From NCBI RefSeq assembly GCF_021531715.1, contig NZ_JAFBIT010000001.1, forward strand, positions 372,001 to 436,000: a stretch of DNA of 64,000 bases, written 5' to 3'. The DNA is from Anaeromassilibacillus senegalensis (GTDB taxonomy: Bacteria; Bacillota; Clostridia; Oscillospirales; Acutalibacteraceae). The position numbers and the translations under genes are program-made. Below are positions 24,293 through 34,657 of the stretch, piece after piece; position 1 is the stretch's first letter, and each line of letters begins with the position of its first letter. The notes under the pieces were generated by a model that worked only from the letters and a program-made list of their open reading frames with translations, was not told where the DNA came from and ran no database searches.

Positions 24293-25336
24293 ATGAAGCG
24301 AATTCCCAAACAGGTTACGGCCGGCGGCGTGAAGATTGGCGGCGGTGCGCCGGTCACGGTGCAGTCGATGCTGAACGTCCCCTCCACCGATATTGAAGGC
24401 AGCGTCCGGCAGGCGGTCGCGCTCGAGAAGGCGGGCTGCCAGATTTTGCGCGCGGCGATCCCCGATATGGACGCGGTGCGCCTGATTCCGGCTATCAAGG
24501 AAAAGATTTCGATTCCGCTCGTCGCGGACATTCATTTTGACTATAAGCTTGCGCTCGAAGCGGCGCACGCGGGCATCGACAAGATCCGCATCAACCCCGG
24601 CAACATCGGCAGCGATGAGCATGTCAAGGCGGTTGCGGATATCTGCCGGGAGAAAAAGATTCCGATCCGCATCGGCGTCAATTCCGGCTCGGTGGAAAAG
24701 TCGATCCTCGCGAAATACGGCGCGCCCACGGCGGAGGCGCTGTGCGAGAGCGCGCTTTATCACGCGTCGCTGCTCGAGAAATTCGACTTTACGGACATTG
24801 TGATTTCGCTCAAGTCCTCTTCGGTCGATACAAACATCAAGGCGTACGAGCGGATTGCCGAGCGCTGCGATTACCCGCTGCACCTCGGCGTCACGGAAAC
24901 CGGCACCATGCGCATGGGCGTCGTGAAATCCGCCATCGGCATCGGCAGCCTGCTGCAGCGCGGCATCGGCGACACGCTCCGCGTCTCGCTGACGGCCGAT
25001 CCGATTGAGGAAATCCGCACCGGAAAAGACATTCTTCGCGCGCTCGGTATGCTTGGCGGCGTGCATTTTGTCTCCTGCCCGACCTGCGGCAGAACGCGTA
25101 TCGATCTCATCGGCCTTGCAAACCGCGTGGAGGCGGCGCTTGAGCACGTCGATAAGGACATCACGGTTGCTGTGATGGGCTGTGTTGTCAACGGCCCGGG
25201 CGAAGCGCGCGAGGCGGACATCGGCGTGACCGGCGGCAAGGGCGAGGGCCTGATCTTCAAGAAAGGTCAGATTGTGCGCAAGGTGCCGGAAAGCGAGCTG
25301 CTCGAGGCGCTGCTGGAAGAAGTTGATAAGCTGTAA
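24293..25336 (+). CDS. ispG: 4-hydroxy-3-methylbut-2-enyl diphosphate synthase
   Basis: A 347-residue [4Fe-4S] enzyme (GcpE) converting MEcPP to HMBPP in the MEP pathway. VTVQSMLNVPSTD, VADIHFDYKLALEAAHAGID and RINPGNIGS are TIM-barrel signatures. The cluster cysteines lie in SCPTCGRTRIDL and AVMGCVVNGPGEAREAD. Length is typical of the bacterial two-domain form. I chose ATG 24293 behind AAAGGACAGGA; the frame is open further upstream inside rseP, but without a start context. Confidence 0.96.
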   Translation: MKRIPKQVTAGGVKIGGGAPVTVQSMLNVPSTDIEGSVRQAVALEKAGCQILRAAIPDMDAVRLIPAIKEKISIPLVADIHFDYKLALEAAHAGIDKIRINPGNIGSDEHVKAVADICREKKIPIRIGVNSGSVEKSILAKYGAPTAEALCESALYHASLLEKFDFTDIVISLKSSSVDTNIKAYERIAERCDYPLHLGVTETGTMRMGVVKSAIGIGSLLQRGIGDTLRVSLTADPIEEIRTGKDILRALGMLGGVHFVSCPTCGRTRIDLIGLANRVEAALEHVDKDITVAVMGCVVNGPGEAREADIGVTGGKGEGLIFKKGQIVRKVPESELLEALLEEVDKL

Positions 25337-25367
25337 AGCTTTTTACCTATACATAGGAGAACTGCAT

Positions 25368-28300
25368 TTGAAAATACTGGGCGATCTGCTGAAAAGCGCC
25401 GGATTCCCGGCAAACGACGATCTGGCTGTGGGTCAGATCGAAAAAATCGAAATACACCGCGAAAAGCAGACTGTGCGAATCCGCACAGTCTTTCCGCGTT
25501 TTGTCCCATACGGCGCGCTGCGTGAGGCGAACGGCAGTCTGCACGAAAAGCTGCTGCCGGATATGCGTGTGGAGATTGTGCCGCGCTTCCCGGCGGAGCA
25601 GTGGTCGACAGATTGTTTGCCGTCCGTCATTGAGCGCGTGCGCGAGCTGGATGCCAGCCTGAACGGCACATTCCGCGATTCGACGTCCGAGCTGCGAGAC
25701 GGCAAGCTCATCATCACGCTATTCCACGGCGGCGCGGAGCTTTTGGAGAAGCGCCGCACGGACCTCAAAATCAGCGAAACGGTGCAGGAATGGTTCGGCG
25801 TGTCTGTCACGGTCGAATTCACCGGCAAAACAAAGCTCGAGAGCGGCGATGAATCCGCAATCGAGCGGCTGCACATCGAGGAGGAAAAGCGCGTGCGCGC
25901 CGCCGTTGTGGAGGAGGTCGAGCGCTACGAAGCCTCCATGAAGGAAAAAGCGGCGAAGCGCCGCGTCAGCGTGCGCGAGGGCAAGCTGCTGATGCCGCAG
26001 ATCATCCTCGAGACGGCGCGCCCGATCATCGGCAATCTCCCGAAAAAGGAACCGATTCCGATCAGCGAGGCGACGATCGAAGCCGGGCGCGTCACGATCT
26101 GGGGCGAGGTTTTCGACATGGAGGTGCGCGAGACGCGCGACCAGACCCGCAAGATCTACTCCATCGACATCACGGACTATACGAATTCCATCACGCTCAA
26201 GCTGATTCAACAGGCGAACGACTGCGCGAAGATCGATGCGATCAAGAAGGGGACGGCGCTGCTCGTCACCGGCTCGGTTGAGTACGACAAATACGACCGC
26301 GAGAACGTCATGCGCCCGAATGCCATCGCGCGCGCGGAGATGGTGGAGGTTGTGGACAGCGCAAAGGAAAAGCGCGTGGAGCTTCACCTGCACACAAACA
26401 TGTCTGCGATGGACGGTATGACACCCGCCGGCGACCTCATCAACCAGGCGTATAAGTGGGGGCAGAAGGCGATCGCCATCACCGACCACGGCGTGGCGCA
26501 GGCGTTCCCGGACGCCATGAACGCGTGGCTCAAAATCAAGAAGGGCGGCGGAGATTTCAAGGTCATTTACGGCGTGGAGAGTTATTTTGTCAACGACCTC
26601 GTGCCCGCCGTTACCGGCGAGACTGACGCTTCGCTCGACGCGGACTTCATCTGCTTTGACCTCGAGACGACCGGGCTTTCGCCGAAATCCGAGCGCATCA
26701 CCGAGATCGGCGCGGTGCGCATCCACAACGGCGAAATTGCGGATCAGTTCAACACCTTTGTCGATCCCGAAAAGCCGATCCCGCCGAAGATCACGGAGTT
26801 GACCGGCATTACAGACGAGATGGTGCAGGGTGCGCCGAAGGAAGCCGAGGCGGTTCAGTCGTTCTTCGATTTCTGCGGCAGCGATGCGATCCTGGTCGCG
26901 CACAACGCGAACTTTGACACGTCGTTTCTGCGTGCCGTGTGCACGCGGCACGAGATGGAATTCCCGTACGCGTATATCGATACGGTCGCGATGTGCCGCG
27001 CGATGCTCACGGACATCAAGAACTGCAAGCTCGATACCGTCGCAAAATACCTGAAATTAAAGCCGTTCAACCACCACCGCGCGTGTGACGATGCGGCGGT
27101 GCTCGGAGAAATCTTCCTCAATCTCGTGCAGCGCCTGAAAGATGATTTCGGCGCAAAGGCGGTGCACGACATCAACACGGCACTTGCGGGCGGCGACCCG
27201 AAAAAGCTGCCGACGTATCATCAGATCATCCTTGTGAAAAACCTCGTCGGACTGAAAAACCTGTATAAGCTGATTTCCTACGGGCATCTTGATTACTTTT
27301 ATAAGCGTCCGCGCACGCCGAAAAGCGTGCTGAATCAGCACCGCGAGGGCTTGCTGCTCGGCTCCGCATGCGAGGCGGGCGAGCTGTTCCGCGCGATGAC
27401 GCGAAATGAGCCGTGGGAAAAGCTGCTTGAGATCGCGTCGTATTACGACTATCTCGAGATCCAACCGCTCGGCAACAATATGTTTATGGTGCGCAACGGC
27501 TCCTGTGATGTGGAACAACTCAAGGAGTATAACCGTACGATCGTAAAGCTTGGCGAAAAGCTGGGAAAACCGGTCGTCGCGACGGGCGACGTCCATTTCA
27601 AAGACCCGAAGGACGCTGCGGGCCGCGCGATCCTGATGGCCGGACAGGGCTTTTCGGATGCGGACGAGCAGGCGCCGCTCTATATGCGCACGACCGACGA
27701 GATGCTGAAGGAATTCGAGTATCTCGGCAAGGAAAAAGCGTATGAGGTCGTCGTCACGAACCCGAACAAGATTGCGGACATGATCGAGGAGATTCGCCCG
27801 ATTCCGGAGGGCGTTTTCCCGCCGTTCATCGACGGCGCGGAAGAGCAGCTCAATTCGATCACATGGGCGCGCACGAAAGAGAAATACGGCGATCCGCTGC
27901 CGGAAATCGTCGAAAAGCGTTTGAAGCGCGAGCTCGGCTCCATCAACAAGCACGGCTTCTCGGTGCTGTACATGACGGCGCAGAAGCTCGTCGCGGACAG
28001 CGAGGCGCACGGCTATCTCGTCGGCTCGCGTGGTTCGGTCGGCTCGTCGTTTGTCGCGACGATGTCCGGTATCTCGGAGGTCAACCCGCTCGAGCCGCAC
28101 TACATCTGCCCAAAATGCAAGTACAGCGAATTCATCACGGACGGCTCGGTGCTTTCCGGCTTCGATCTGCCACCGAAGACATGTCCGCGCTGCGGCGAGA
28201 ACCTCGACCGTGACGGACATACGATCCCGTTCGAGACGTTCCTCGGCTTTGACGGCGACAAGACGCCGGATATCGACCTCAACTTCTCCGGCGAATACCA

Positions 28301-29711
28301 GAGCGGCGCGCACCGCTACACGGAGACGCTGTTCGGGCGTGAAAACGTCTTTAAAGCCGGCACCATCGCGACGGTCGCGGACAAAACGGCGTTTGGCTAT
28401 GTGAAAAAGTACGCCGAAGAGCGCGGCAGAACGCTGCATAAGGCCGAAGAAAAGCGCCTTTCCATCGCGTGCACCGGTATCAAGCGAACTACGGGTCAGC
28501 ACCCGGGCGGCATGGTCGTCGTGCCGAAGGGCAAGGAAATCTACGATTTCTGCCCCGTGCAGCATCCGGCAAACGACCAGAACTCCGACAACATCACGAC
28601 GCACTTCGACTTCCATTCCATTCACGATACAATTTGTAAGCTGGACGAGCTCGGTCACGATGTGCCGACGATTTACCGCTACCTCGAGGACTACACCGGC
28701 ATCCCGGTCATGAAGGTCTCGATGAGCGACCCGGCGGTCATGTCGCTGTTCACCTCCACCGAGGCACTCGGCGTCACGCCGGAGGAGATTGGCTCGCAGA
28801 CCGGCACATTCTCGCTGCCGGAGTGCGGCACGCCGTTTGTGCGGCAGATGCTGATCGATTCCCAGCCGAAAACGTTCTCCGACCTGCTGCAGGTCTCCGG
28901 TCTGTCACACGGCACGGACGTCTGGCTCGGCAACGCGCAGGACCTCATCAAGGACGGCACGTGTACGATTTCCACGGTTATCGGTACGCGAGACAGCATC
29001 ATGACGTACCTGCTCTTAAAGGGTCTCGAGCCTAAAATGGCGTTTAAGATTATGGAGATCACCCGTAAGGGCAACGCGAAAAAGCTCTTCACGCAGGAGC
29101 ACATTGCCGCCATGAAGGAGCACAATGTGCCGGATTGGTACATCGAATCCTGCTATAAGATCAAGTACATGTTCCCGAAGGCGCACGCTGCGGCGTATAT
29201 GATCGCGACGCTTCGTCTCGGCTGGTACAAGGTGCACCGCCCGGTGGAATACTACGCCGCGTACTTCACGGTGCGCAGCGAGGATTTCGACGGCGCAACG
29301 GCGGTACAGGGCAAGGCCGCTGTGCAGCGGCGCATGAAGGAGTTGGAGACGAAGCAGAAAGAGCACCAGGCTTCTGCAAAAGAGGAAGCGGCGTATTCCA
29401 CGTTCCAGATCATCAACGAAATGCTCGCGCGCGGCATCGAGCTGCTGCCGGTCGATCTCAGCAAATCCCACGCCAAGAAATTCCTCGTCGAGGACGGCAA
29501 AATCCGTCTGCCCTTCTCGTCGCTTCCGGGCGTCGGTGAAGCGGCGGCGAACAGCCTGTATGAGGCGTGCCAGAACGGCGGCGACTTCATTTCCATCGAC
29601 GAGCTGCAGGCGCGCGCCAAGGTCTCGAGCGCTGTCATTGAGACGCTGAAAAATGCAGGCTCTCTGCAGGGCCTGCCGGACAGCAGTCAGACGACGCTGT
29701 TCGGCTTATAG
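25368..29711 (+). CDS. polC: DNA polymerase III alpha subunit, PolC type
   Basis: A 1447-residue replicative polymerase. An N-terminal region and OB fold (GRVTIWGEVFDMEV) lead to the PHP domain start (LHLHTNMSAMDGMTP, near 338), which is interrupted by a DEDD 3'-5' proofreading exonuclease (DFICFDLETTGLSPKSERI, near 425). This is the PolC hallmark. The palm carries PDIDLNFSGEYQ near residue 965, with zinc-type cysteines (CPKC, CPRC) shortly before. The start is TTG at 25368 preceded by ATAGGAGA. It is the last gene of the pyrH cluster and is followed by a terminator. Confidence 0.97.
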   Translation: MKILGDLLKSAGFPANDDLAVGQIEKIEIHREKQTVRIRTVFPRFVPYGALREANGSLHEKLLPDMRVEIVPRFPAEQWSTDCLPSVIERVRELDASLNGTFRDSTSELRDGKLIITLFHGGAELLEKRRTDLKISETVQEWFGVSVTVEFTGKTKLESGDESAIERLHIEEEKRVRAAVVEEVERYEASMKEKAAKRRVSVREGKLLMPQIILETARPIIGNLPKKEPIPISEATIEAGRVTIWGEVFDMEVRETRDQTRKIYSIDITDYTNSITLKLIQQANDCAKIDAIKKGTALLVTGSVEYDKYDRENVMRPNAIARAEMVEVVDSAKEKRVELHLHTNMSAMDGMTPAGDLINQAYKWGQKAIAITDHGVAQAFPDAMNAWLKIKKGGGDFKVIYGVESYFVNDLVPAVTGETDASLDADFICFDLETTGLSPKSERITEIGAVRIHNGEIADQFNTFVDPEKPIPPKITELTGITDEMVQGAPKEAEAVQSFFDFCGSDAILVAHNANFDTSFLRAVCTRHEMEFPYAYIDTVAMCRAMLTDIKNCKLDTVAKYLKLKPFNHHRACDDAAVLGEIFLNLVQRLKDDFGAKAVHDINTALAGGDPKKLPTYHQIILVKNLVGLKNLYKLISYGHLDYFYKRPRTPKSVLNQHREGLLLGSACEAGELFRAMTRNEPWEKLLEIASYYDYLEIQPLGNNMFMVRNGSCDVEQLKEYNRTIVKLGEKLGKPVVATGDVHFKDPKDAAGRAILMAGQGFSDADEQAPLYMRTTDEMLKEFEYLGKEKAYEVVVTNPNKIADMIEEIRPIPEGVFPPFIDGAEEQLNSITWARTKEKYGDPLPEIVEKRLKRELGSINKHGFSVLYMTAQKLVADSEAHGYLVGSRGSVGSSFVATMSGISEVNPLEPHYICPKCKYSEFITDGSVLSGFDLPPKTCPRCGENLDRDGHTIPFETFLGFDGDKTPDIDLNFSGEYQSGAHRYTETLFGRENVFKAGTIATVADKTAFGYVKKYAEERGRTLHKAEEKRLSIACTGIKRTTGQHPGGMVVVPKGKEIYDFCPVQHPANDQNSDNITTHFDFHSIHDTICKLDELGHDVPTIYRYLEDYTGIPVMKVSMSDPAVMSLFTSTEALGVTPEEIGSQTGTFSLPECGTPFVRQMLIDSQPKTFSDLLQVSGLSHGTDVWLGNAQDLIKDGTCTISTVIGTRDSIMTYLLLKGLEPKMAFKIMEITRKGNAKKLFTQEHIAAMKEHNVPDWYIESCYKIKYMFPKAHAAAYMIATLRLGWYKVHRPVEYYAAYFTVRSEDFDGATAVQGKAAVQRRMKELETKQKEHQASAKEEAAYSTFQIINEMLARGIELLPVDLSKSHAKKFLVEDGKIRLPFSSLPGVGEAAANSLYEACQNGGDFISIDELQARAKVSSAVIETLKNAGSLQGLPDSSQTTLFGL

Positions 29712-29719
29712 CGCTTTTA

Positions 29720-29762
29720 GCGGCTGTATTTCCGGGGAAATCCGGGTGCGGCCGCTTTTTTC
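29720..29762 (+). terminator. Terminator after polC
   Basis: AGCGGC (29720-29725) pairs with GCCGCT (29752-29757), with an inner CCGG/CCGG pair, then TTTTTT. Confidence 0.8.
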
Positions 29763-29773
29763 TTGCAAACCCA

Positions 29774-29802
29774 TTGACAGGAATCAGTTTATTTGATATT
29801 AT
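29774..29802 (+). promoter_or_regulatory. Sigma-A promoter of the his operon
   Basis: TTGACA (29774-29779), 17 bp, TATTAT (29797-29802). The leader is only about 40 bases, so no T-box or attenuator is present before hisZ. Confidence 0.85.
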
Positions 29803-29846
29803 AGCATCACATCATTTTACTAAAGTGACACAAAGGATGCGCTTCT

Positions 29847-31034
29847 ATGAAAAAGTTCAACAAAATTACACCGGAGGGCACGAAGGATATCCTCTTTGAG
29901 GAATGCCTTGCGCAGCGCACGGTCAGCGGCCGGCTCGCGCAGGTGTTCCGTATGCGCGGCTACAACGAGGTCATCACGCCCGGGCTTGAATATTACGATG
30001 TGTTCGACGCCGAGGATGCGGCGATTCCGCAGTACGAAATGTACAAATCGACAGACAATAAGGGCAGGCTGATCGTGTTTCGCCCGGATCTGACGCTGCC
30101 GATCGCCCGGCTCACCGCCACGCGGCTGCAGTCAGTGGAAAAACCGATTCGGCTCTATTACAACCAGCCGGTTTACCGCAACCGCAAGGATCTCTCCGGA
30201 CGGAGTGACGAATCGACGCAGGCGGGCATCGAGCTGCTCGGTGCGGCGGGACTGCGGGCCGACATCGAAGTCATCACGGCGGCGGTCGACGCGCTCTCCG
30301 CGTGTACGGAACATTTTCGTCTGGAACTCGGCAACGCGCGCTTCTTCAAGGCGCTTGCCGACGAGCTGCCGGTTTCCGCAGACCGGAAGGAAGATATCCG
30401 CCTGACGATTGAATCGAAGAATTATGCGGCGCTCGGCGACATGCTCGACGCGCTCGAGCCGTCGCTCTATACCGAAGCCATTCGCAAACTGCCGCGGCTT
30501 TTCGGCGGCGCAGAGGTTTTCGCAGAGGCGGAGCGGTTCTGCGCGGGTCATCCGGTGCTTTCCGAAACGCTGAACTATATGCGCACGCTGTATGCCGCGC
30601 TTTCGGCGCTCGGACTCGGCGACCGGCTGATGGTCGATTTCGGCCTTGTTCAGCGCAACGATTACTACACCGGTGTCGTGTTCAGCGCGTATGTCGAAAA
30701 CCACGGCGACGCCGTGCTGCTCGGCGGGCGTTACGACAATCTTCTGAAGCAGTTTGACGCCCCGATGCCTGCCATCGGCTTTGCGGCGGATGTCGACGCG
30801 CTGGCCGCTGTACTGCTCGATGCGGGCGCGATCGAAGCGGCACCGACGCCCGAGGTGCTTGTCCACGCGCAGCACGGCTTTGAAATCCGTGCGCAGATGG
30901 TGATCCGCGAGCTCACGGCACAGGGGAAGATCTGCGAGAGCTCCGTCTTTGAAACGGCGGAAGCGGCGCGCGCTTACGCGAAACGCCGCGGTATCCCGCA
31001 GGTTATCGAACTTGGAGGGGAGGCTGACGTATGA
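29847..31034 (+). CDS. hisZ: ATP phosphoribosyltransferase regulatory subunit
   Basis: A 395-residue protein homologous to the catalytic core of histidyl-tRNA synthetase but acting as the regulatory partner of short HisG. PEGTKDILFEE is motif-like N-terminal sequence, VITPGLEYYDVF and FRPDLTLPIARL follow class II motif 2 topology, and LGGRYDNLLKQF is motif 3. There is no anticodon-binding domain of HisRS length. It overlaps hisG by 4 bp. Calling it HisZ instead of HisS rests on that coupling and the short HisG. Confidence 0.94.
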   Translation: MKKFNKITPEGTKDILFEECLAQRTVSGRLAQVFRMRGYNEVITPGLEYYDVFDAEDAAIPQYEMYKSTDNKGRLIVFRPDLTLPIARLTATRLQSVEKPIRLYYNQPVYRNRKDLSGRSDESTQAGIELLGAAGLRADIEVITAAVDALSACTEHFRLELGNARFFKALADELPVSADRKEDIRLTIESKNYAALGDMLDALEPSLYTEAIRKLPRLFGGAEVFAEAERFCAGHPVLSETLNYMRTLYAALSALGLGDRLMVDFGLVQRNDYYTGVVFSAYVENHGDAVLLGGRYDNLLKQFDAPMPAIGFAADVDALAAVLLDAGAIEAAPTPEVLVHAQHGFEIRAQMVIRELTAQGKICESSVFETAEAARAYAKRRGIPQVIELGGEADV

Positions 31035-31678
31035 AACCGCTCAGAATTGCACTGACCAAGGGTCGGCTCGAAAAGGACACGGTCGGTGTGCTCGAAAAAA
31101 TCGGGTTGGATTGCACGCAGGTGCGCGAAAAGGGGCGCAGGCTGATCCTGCCCGTCGGAAACGGCGAGATCGAGGTGGTGCTTGCGAAGGCAGCCGATGT
31201 CATCACATATGTGGAAAACGGCGTGTGCGATCTCGGTGTCGTCGGCAAGGATACGATCATGGAAAACGGCAGCCACTTCTTTGAGATTCTCGACCTAGGC
31301 TTCGGGCGCTGTCGGTTCGCACTGGCGTGCCGCAAGGGGACGGATTTCTTCGGCGGCTACAAGGCGAAAACCGTCGCCTCAAAATACCCAAACGTCGCGC
31401 GGCAGTTTTTCGAGAGCCGCGCGATGGATGTGCGCATCATCAAGATTGAAGGCTCCGTGGAGCTCGCGCCTCTGCTCGGCCTTGCCGACGGCATTGTAGA
31501 TATCGTCGAGACCGGCACAACGTTGAAAGAAAACGGTCTGGAGGTTGTGGAAACCATCGCACAGATCTCTGCGCGGCTGATCGCCAACACCGCCAGCCTG
31601 AAAATGCGCAAGCGGGAGATCGAAGCGCTTGCCGAAAAACTGGAAAACTGTATTGCGAAAGAGAGGGAAAACGCATGA
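31031..31678 (+). CDS. hisG: ATP phosphoribosyltransferase, short form
   Basis: A 215-residue catalytic subunit for the first step of histidine synthesis (ATP plus PRPP). LRIALTKGRLEKDTV, DVITYVENGVCDLGVVGKDT and the PRPP loop DGIVDIVETGTTLKENGLE are diagnostic. It lacks the C-terminal ACT-like regulatory domain of long HisG, consistent with the HisZ partner just upstream. Both its start and its stop overlap neighbours by 4 bp. Confidence 0.97.
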   Translation: MKPLRIALTKGRLEKDTVGVLEKIGLDCTQVREKGRRLILPVGNGEIEVVLAKAADVITYVENGVCDLGVVGKDTIMENGSHFFEILDLGFGRCRFALACRKGTDFFGGYKAKTVASKYPNVARQFFESRAMDVRIIKIEGSVELAPLLGLADGIVDIVETGTTLKENGLEVVETIAQISARLIANTASLKMRKREIEALAEKLENCIAKERENA

Positions 31679-32964
31679 TTCGGATTGCAAAGGGAGACCG
31701 CGCGTATTGCGAGGGCTTTATTCAGAGCCTGAAGGACCGCGTGAGCGAGAACGACCGCCGCGTGGAGGACAGCGTCGCCGCCATCTTAAAGGATGTGCGC
31801 GAAAACGGGGATGCGGCTGTGCGCGCGTATTCGATGAAGTTCGACGGCTGGGTGCCGGATTCGCTGGAAATCTCCAAAGAGGAAATCGACCGCATCACGG
31901 CGGACTGCGACCCGGCGTTTCTCGCCGCGATGGAGCGCGCTGCAGAGAATATCCGCGCTTTCCACGCGCGCCAGAAGCAGCAGAGCCGCATCGACCCGAT
32001 GCCCTCGGGTGTCATCATGGGTCAGCGCGTGCGCGGTCTGCACCGCGTCGGCGTCTACGTGCCCGGCGGCACGGCGGCATATCCCTCCTCCGTTCTGATG
32101 AATGTCATTCCGGCCAAGATCGCCGAGGTCGGCGAGATCGTCATGGTCACGCCGCCAGGGCGCACCGGCAAGCCGGATAAGAACATACTGGCTGCGGCAA
32201 AGATCGCAGGCGTCGACCGCGTGTTTCTGATCGGCGGCGCGCAGGCGGTGGCGGCGCTCGCGTTCGGCACGGAGAGCGTGCCGAAGGTCGATAAGGTTGT
32301 CGGACCCGGCAACATCTTCGTCGCGACGGCAAAAAAGCTCCTGTATGGCACGATTGACATCGATATGATCGCGGGGCCGAGCGAGATCCTCGTGTTGGCG
32401 GACAGCACCGCTAAGCCGGAATTTCTCGCTGCCGACCTGATGAGCCAGGCGGAGCACGACCGCATGGCGTCCGCGATTCTGATCACGACCGACGAAGCAC
32501 TCGCCAAAGCGACGGCACAGGAGATCGAGCGCCAGATGGCGACGCTTTCCCGCCGCGAGATCATCCGGGAATCGATCGATAATTTTGGCGCGATCATCGT
32601 CTGCGAAAATATCGATGAGGCGGTCGATTTTGCCAACGAGCTTGCGCCCGAGCACCTCGAGGTCTGCTGTGCAAACCCGCTCGAGTACATCGGCCGGCTC
32701 GACAACGCCGGTTCCGTGTTCCTCGGCAACTACTCGCCCGAGCCGCTCGGCGATTACTACGCCGGCCCGAACCATGTTTTGCCCACCAGCGGCACAGCGC
32801 GATTCTTCTCGCCGCTTTCCGTCGACGATTTCATCAAGAAGTCGAGCTTCATCTATTACACGGAGGCGGAGCTTTTGAAGGCCGCCGACGATATCATCCG
32901 CATCGCAGAAACTGAAGAACTGACGGCGCACGCGAATTCCATCGCCGTCCGCAAAAAGAAATAA
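31675..32964 (+). CDS. hisD: Histidinol dehydrogenase
   Basis: A 429-residue NAD-dependent zinc enzyme performing the last two oxidations of histidine synthesis. GVYVPGGTAAYPSSVLMN, FLIGGAQAVAALAFG and KVVGPGNIFVATAKKLLYG are family signatures. DIDMIAGPSEILVLAD and AEHDRMASA hold substrate and zinc contacts (His in SQAEHD), and ELAPEHLEV the catalytic Glu-His pair. Length is normal. Confidence 0.98.
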   Translation: MIRIAKGDRAYCEGFIQSLKDRVSENDRRVEDSVAAILKDVRENGDAAVRAYSMKFDGWVPDSLEISKEEIDRITADCDPAFLAAMERAAENIRAFHARQKQQSRIDPMPSGVIMGQRVRGLHRVGVYVPGGTAAYPSSVLMNVIPAKIAEVGEIVMVTPPGRTGKPDKNILAAAKIAGVDRVFLIGGAQAVAALAFGTESVPKVDKVVGPGNIFVATAKKLLYGTIDIDMIAGPSEILVLADSTAKPEFLAADLMSQAEHDRMASAILITTDEALAKATAQEIERQMATLSRREIIRESIDNFGAIIVCENIDEAVDFANELAPEHLEVCCANPLEYIGRLDNAGSVFLGNYSPEPLGDYYAGPNHVLPTSGTARFFSPLSVDDFIKKSSFIYYTEAELLKAADDIIRIAETEELTAHANSIAVRKKK

Positions 32965-32977
32965 CAGGAGATTCCCT

Positions 32978-34036
32978 ATGTACGAGCTGAATGCTAAAAT
33001 CCGCGATCTGGAGCCGTATGAGCCGATTGCGGGCGACTATAAAATCCGTCTGGACGCCAATGAATCCTTTCTCCGCCTGCCGGAATCTATACAGGCGGGC
33101 GCGCTGCACGCGACGTTCCGCGTGGAGCTGAACCGTTACCCGGATCCCGCTGCGGTGTCGCTGTGCCGTGCGTTTGCGAAGAACTATGGCGTTCCGATAG
33201 AAAATGTCGTCGCGGGCAACGGCTCCGACGAGCTGATCTCTGTGATCTTCCAGAGCTTTCTGATGAAGGGCGACACGTATGCGACCATAATGCCCGATTT
33301 CTCCATGTATAATTTCTACGGCTACATCTCGGAGTGCAGGCGCGTCGTCATAGAAAAAGACAAAAATTGGAGAATAGATGTTGACAAGGTGCTCGAAACC
33401 TGCAACAATGAAGGGGTAAAGCTGCTGATTTTCAGCAATCCCTGCAATCCGACTTCGCTGGGGCTGACCCGCGCGGAGGTGCGCCGCCTCGTATGCAGTA
33501 CCTCAGCGCTCGTCGTGCTCGACGAAGCTTATATGGATTTCTGGGAGGAGTCGATGCTCGGCGAGTTTCAGAATTACGACAATCTCCTGATCCTGAAAAC
33601 ATGCTCGAAGGCGTTCGGCCTGGCGGCGCTGCGCGTCGGCTTTGCGGTCGGTTCAGAGAAGCTGATCCGCGCGATCAAAGCGGTCAAATCGCCGTACAAC
33701 GTCAACGCGATTTCCCAGTGCATGGCGGAGGTCGTGCTGAACAGCCGCGGGGAATGCGACGCAGCGATCCGCCGTCTGCTGCTCTCGCGCGACGAGCTGC
33801 AGCGCGGGCTTGACCGGCTGGCTGCGCGTTTCCCGGAGCAGATGGAGACGCTGCCGAGCGTGACGAACTTCGTCGTGCTGAAAACGCCGCGCGCCGGAGA
33901 GCTGTTCCGGTATCTGCTGGACGCTTCCATTGCGGTGCGGTACTTTGAGAATATGTCTGCGCTGCGCATCACGGCGGGCGCGACCGGCGATAATGCGGCG
34001 GTGTTTGGATATATCACAAGATTCTTTGAAAACTGA
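32978..34036 (+). CDS. hisC: Histidinol-phosphate aminotransferase
   Basis: A 352-residue fold-type I PLP enzyme. RLDANESFLRLPESIQAG is the usual opening, GNGSDELISVIFQSF binds the cofactor phosphate, SNPCNPTSLGL holds the PLP-contacting Asn, and LLILKTCSKAFGLAALRVGF the Schiff-base Lys (SKAF). CAGGAGATT precedes the ATG. Its central position in the his operon supports the histidinol-phosphate assignment over other class I aminotransferases. Confidence 0.95.
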   Translation: MYELNAKIRDLEPYEPIAGDYKIRLDANESFLRLPESIQAGALHATFRVELNRYPDPAAVSLCRAFAKNYGVPIENVVAGNGSDELISVIFQSFLMKGDTYATIMPDFSMYNFYGYISECRRVVIEKDKNWRIDVDKVLETCNNEGVKLLIFSNPCNPTSLGLTRAEVRRLVCSTSALVVLDEAYMDFWEESMLGEFQNYDNLLILKTCSKAFGLAALRVGFAVGSEKLIRAIKAVKSPYNVNAISQCMAEVVLNSRGECDAAIRRLLLSRDELQRGLDRLAARFPEQMETLPSVTNFVVLKTPRAGELFRYLLDASIAVRYFENMSALRITAGATGDNAAVFGYITRFFEN

Positions 34037-34050
34037 AAGGGGCTGGCGCG

Positions 34051-34635
34051 ATGGAACGCATGGCATCGGTGACGCGCAGGACAAAGGAAACGGATATTGA
34101 GCTGACGCTCTGGCTCGACGGCGGCGAGGTGGAGGTTTCCACCGGCGTCGGCTTTTTCGACCACATGCTTACGGCACTCGCCGTGCACGGCGGATTTGGC
34201 CTCAAGCTGAAAACGATCGGCGATTGGCACGTCGATTGTCACCACACGGTCGAGGACACCGGCATCGTGCTGGGAAAAGCTTTTAAACAGGCGCTCGGCG
34301 ACCGCGCGGGCATCGAGCGGTACGGCCACGCGATGATCCCGATGGACGAGGCGCTCGGCTTCTGCGCGGTGGATGTCAGCGGACGGCCGTATCTCGTCTT
34401 TGACGCTGTGTTCCCGCAGGAACGCGTCGGCGATTTCGATACCTGCATGGCGGAGGAATTTTTCCGCGCGCTCAGCGATAACGCCGGCTTCACGCTTCAC
34501 CTGCGCTGCCCATACGGCAAAAATGCACATCATATGATTGAGGCGCTGTTCAAGGCGTGTGCGCACGCGCTGTGCGATGCCACGGCGGAAAACAGCACCG
34601 GCGCGGCGCTCTCCACAAAGGGGACGCTCGCGTGA
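34051..34635 (+). CDS. hisB: Imidazoleglycerol-phosphate dehydratase
   Basis: A 194-residue monofunctional [38 protein letters not shown] and the repeated [17 protein letters not shown] give the paired metal-binding HHxxE motifs of the internally duplicated fold. There is no histidinol phosphatase domain, so that step must be done by another protein not in this operon. AAAGGGGC precedes the ATG. Confidence 0.97.
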   Translation: MERMASVTRRTKETDIELTLWLDGGEVEVSTGVGFFDHMLTALAVHGGFGLKLKTIGDWHVDCHHTVEDTGIVLGKAFKQALGDRAGIERYGHAMIPMDEALGFCAVDVSGRPYLVFDAVFPQERVGDFDTCMAEEFFRALSDNAGFTLHLRCPYGKNAHHMIEALFKACAHALCDATAENSTGAALSTKGTLA

Positions 34636-34657
34636 AAGAAGGGGAAGGATAGAGAGA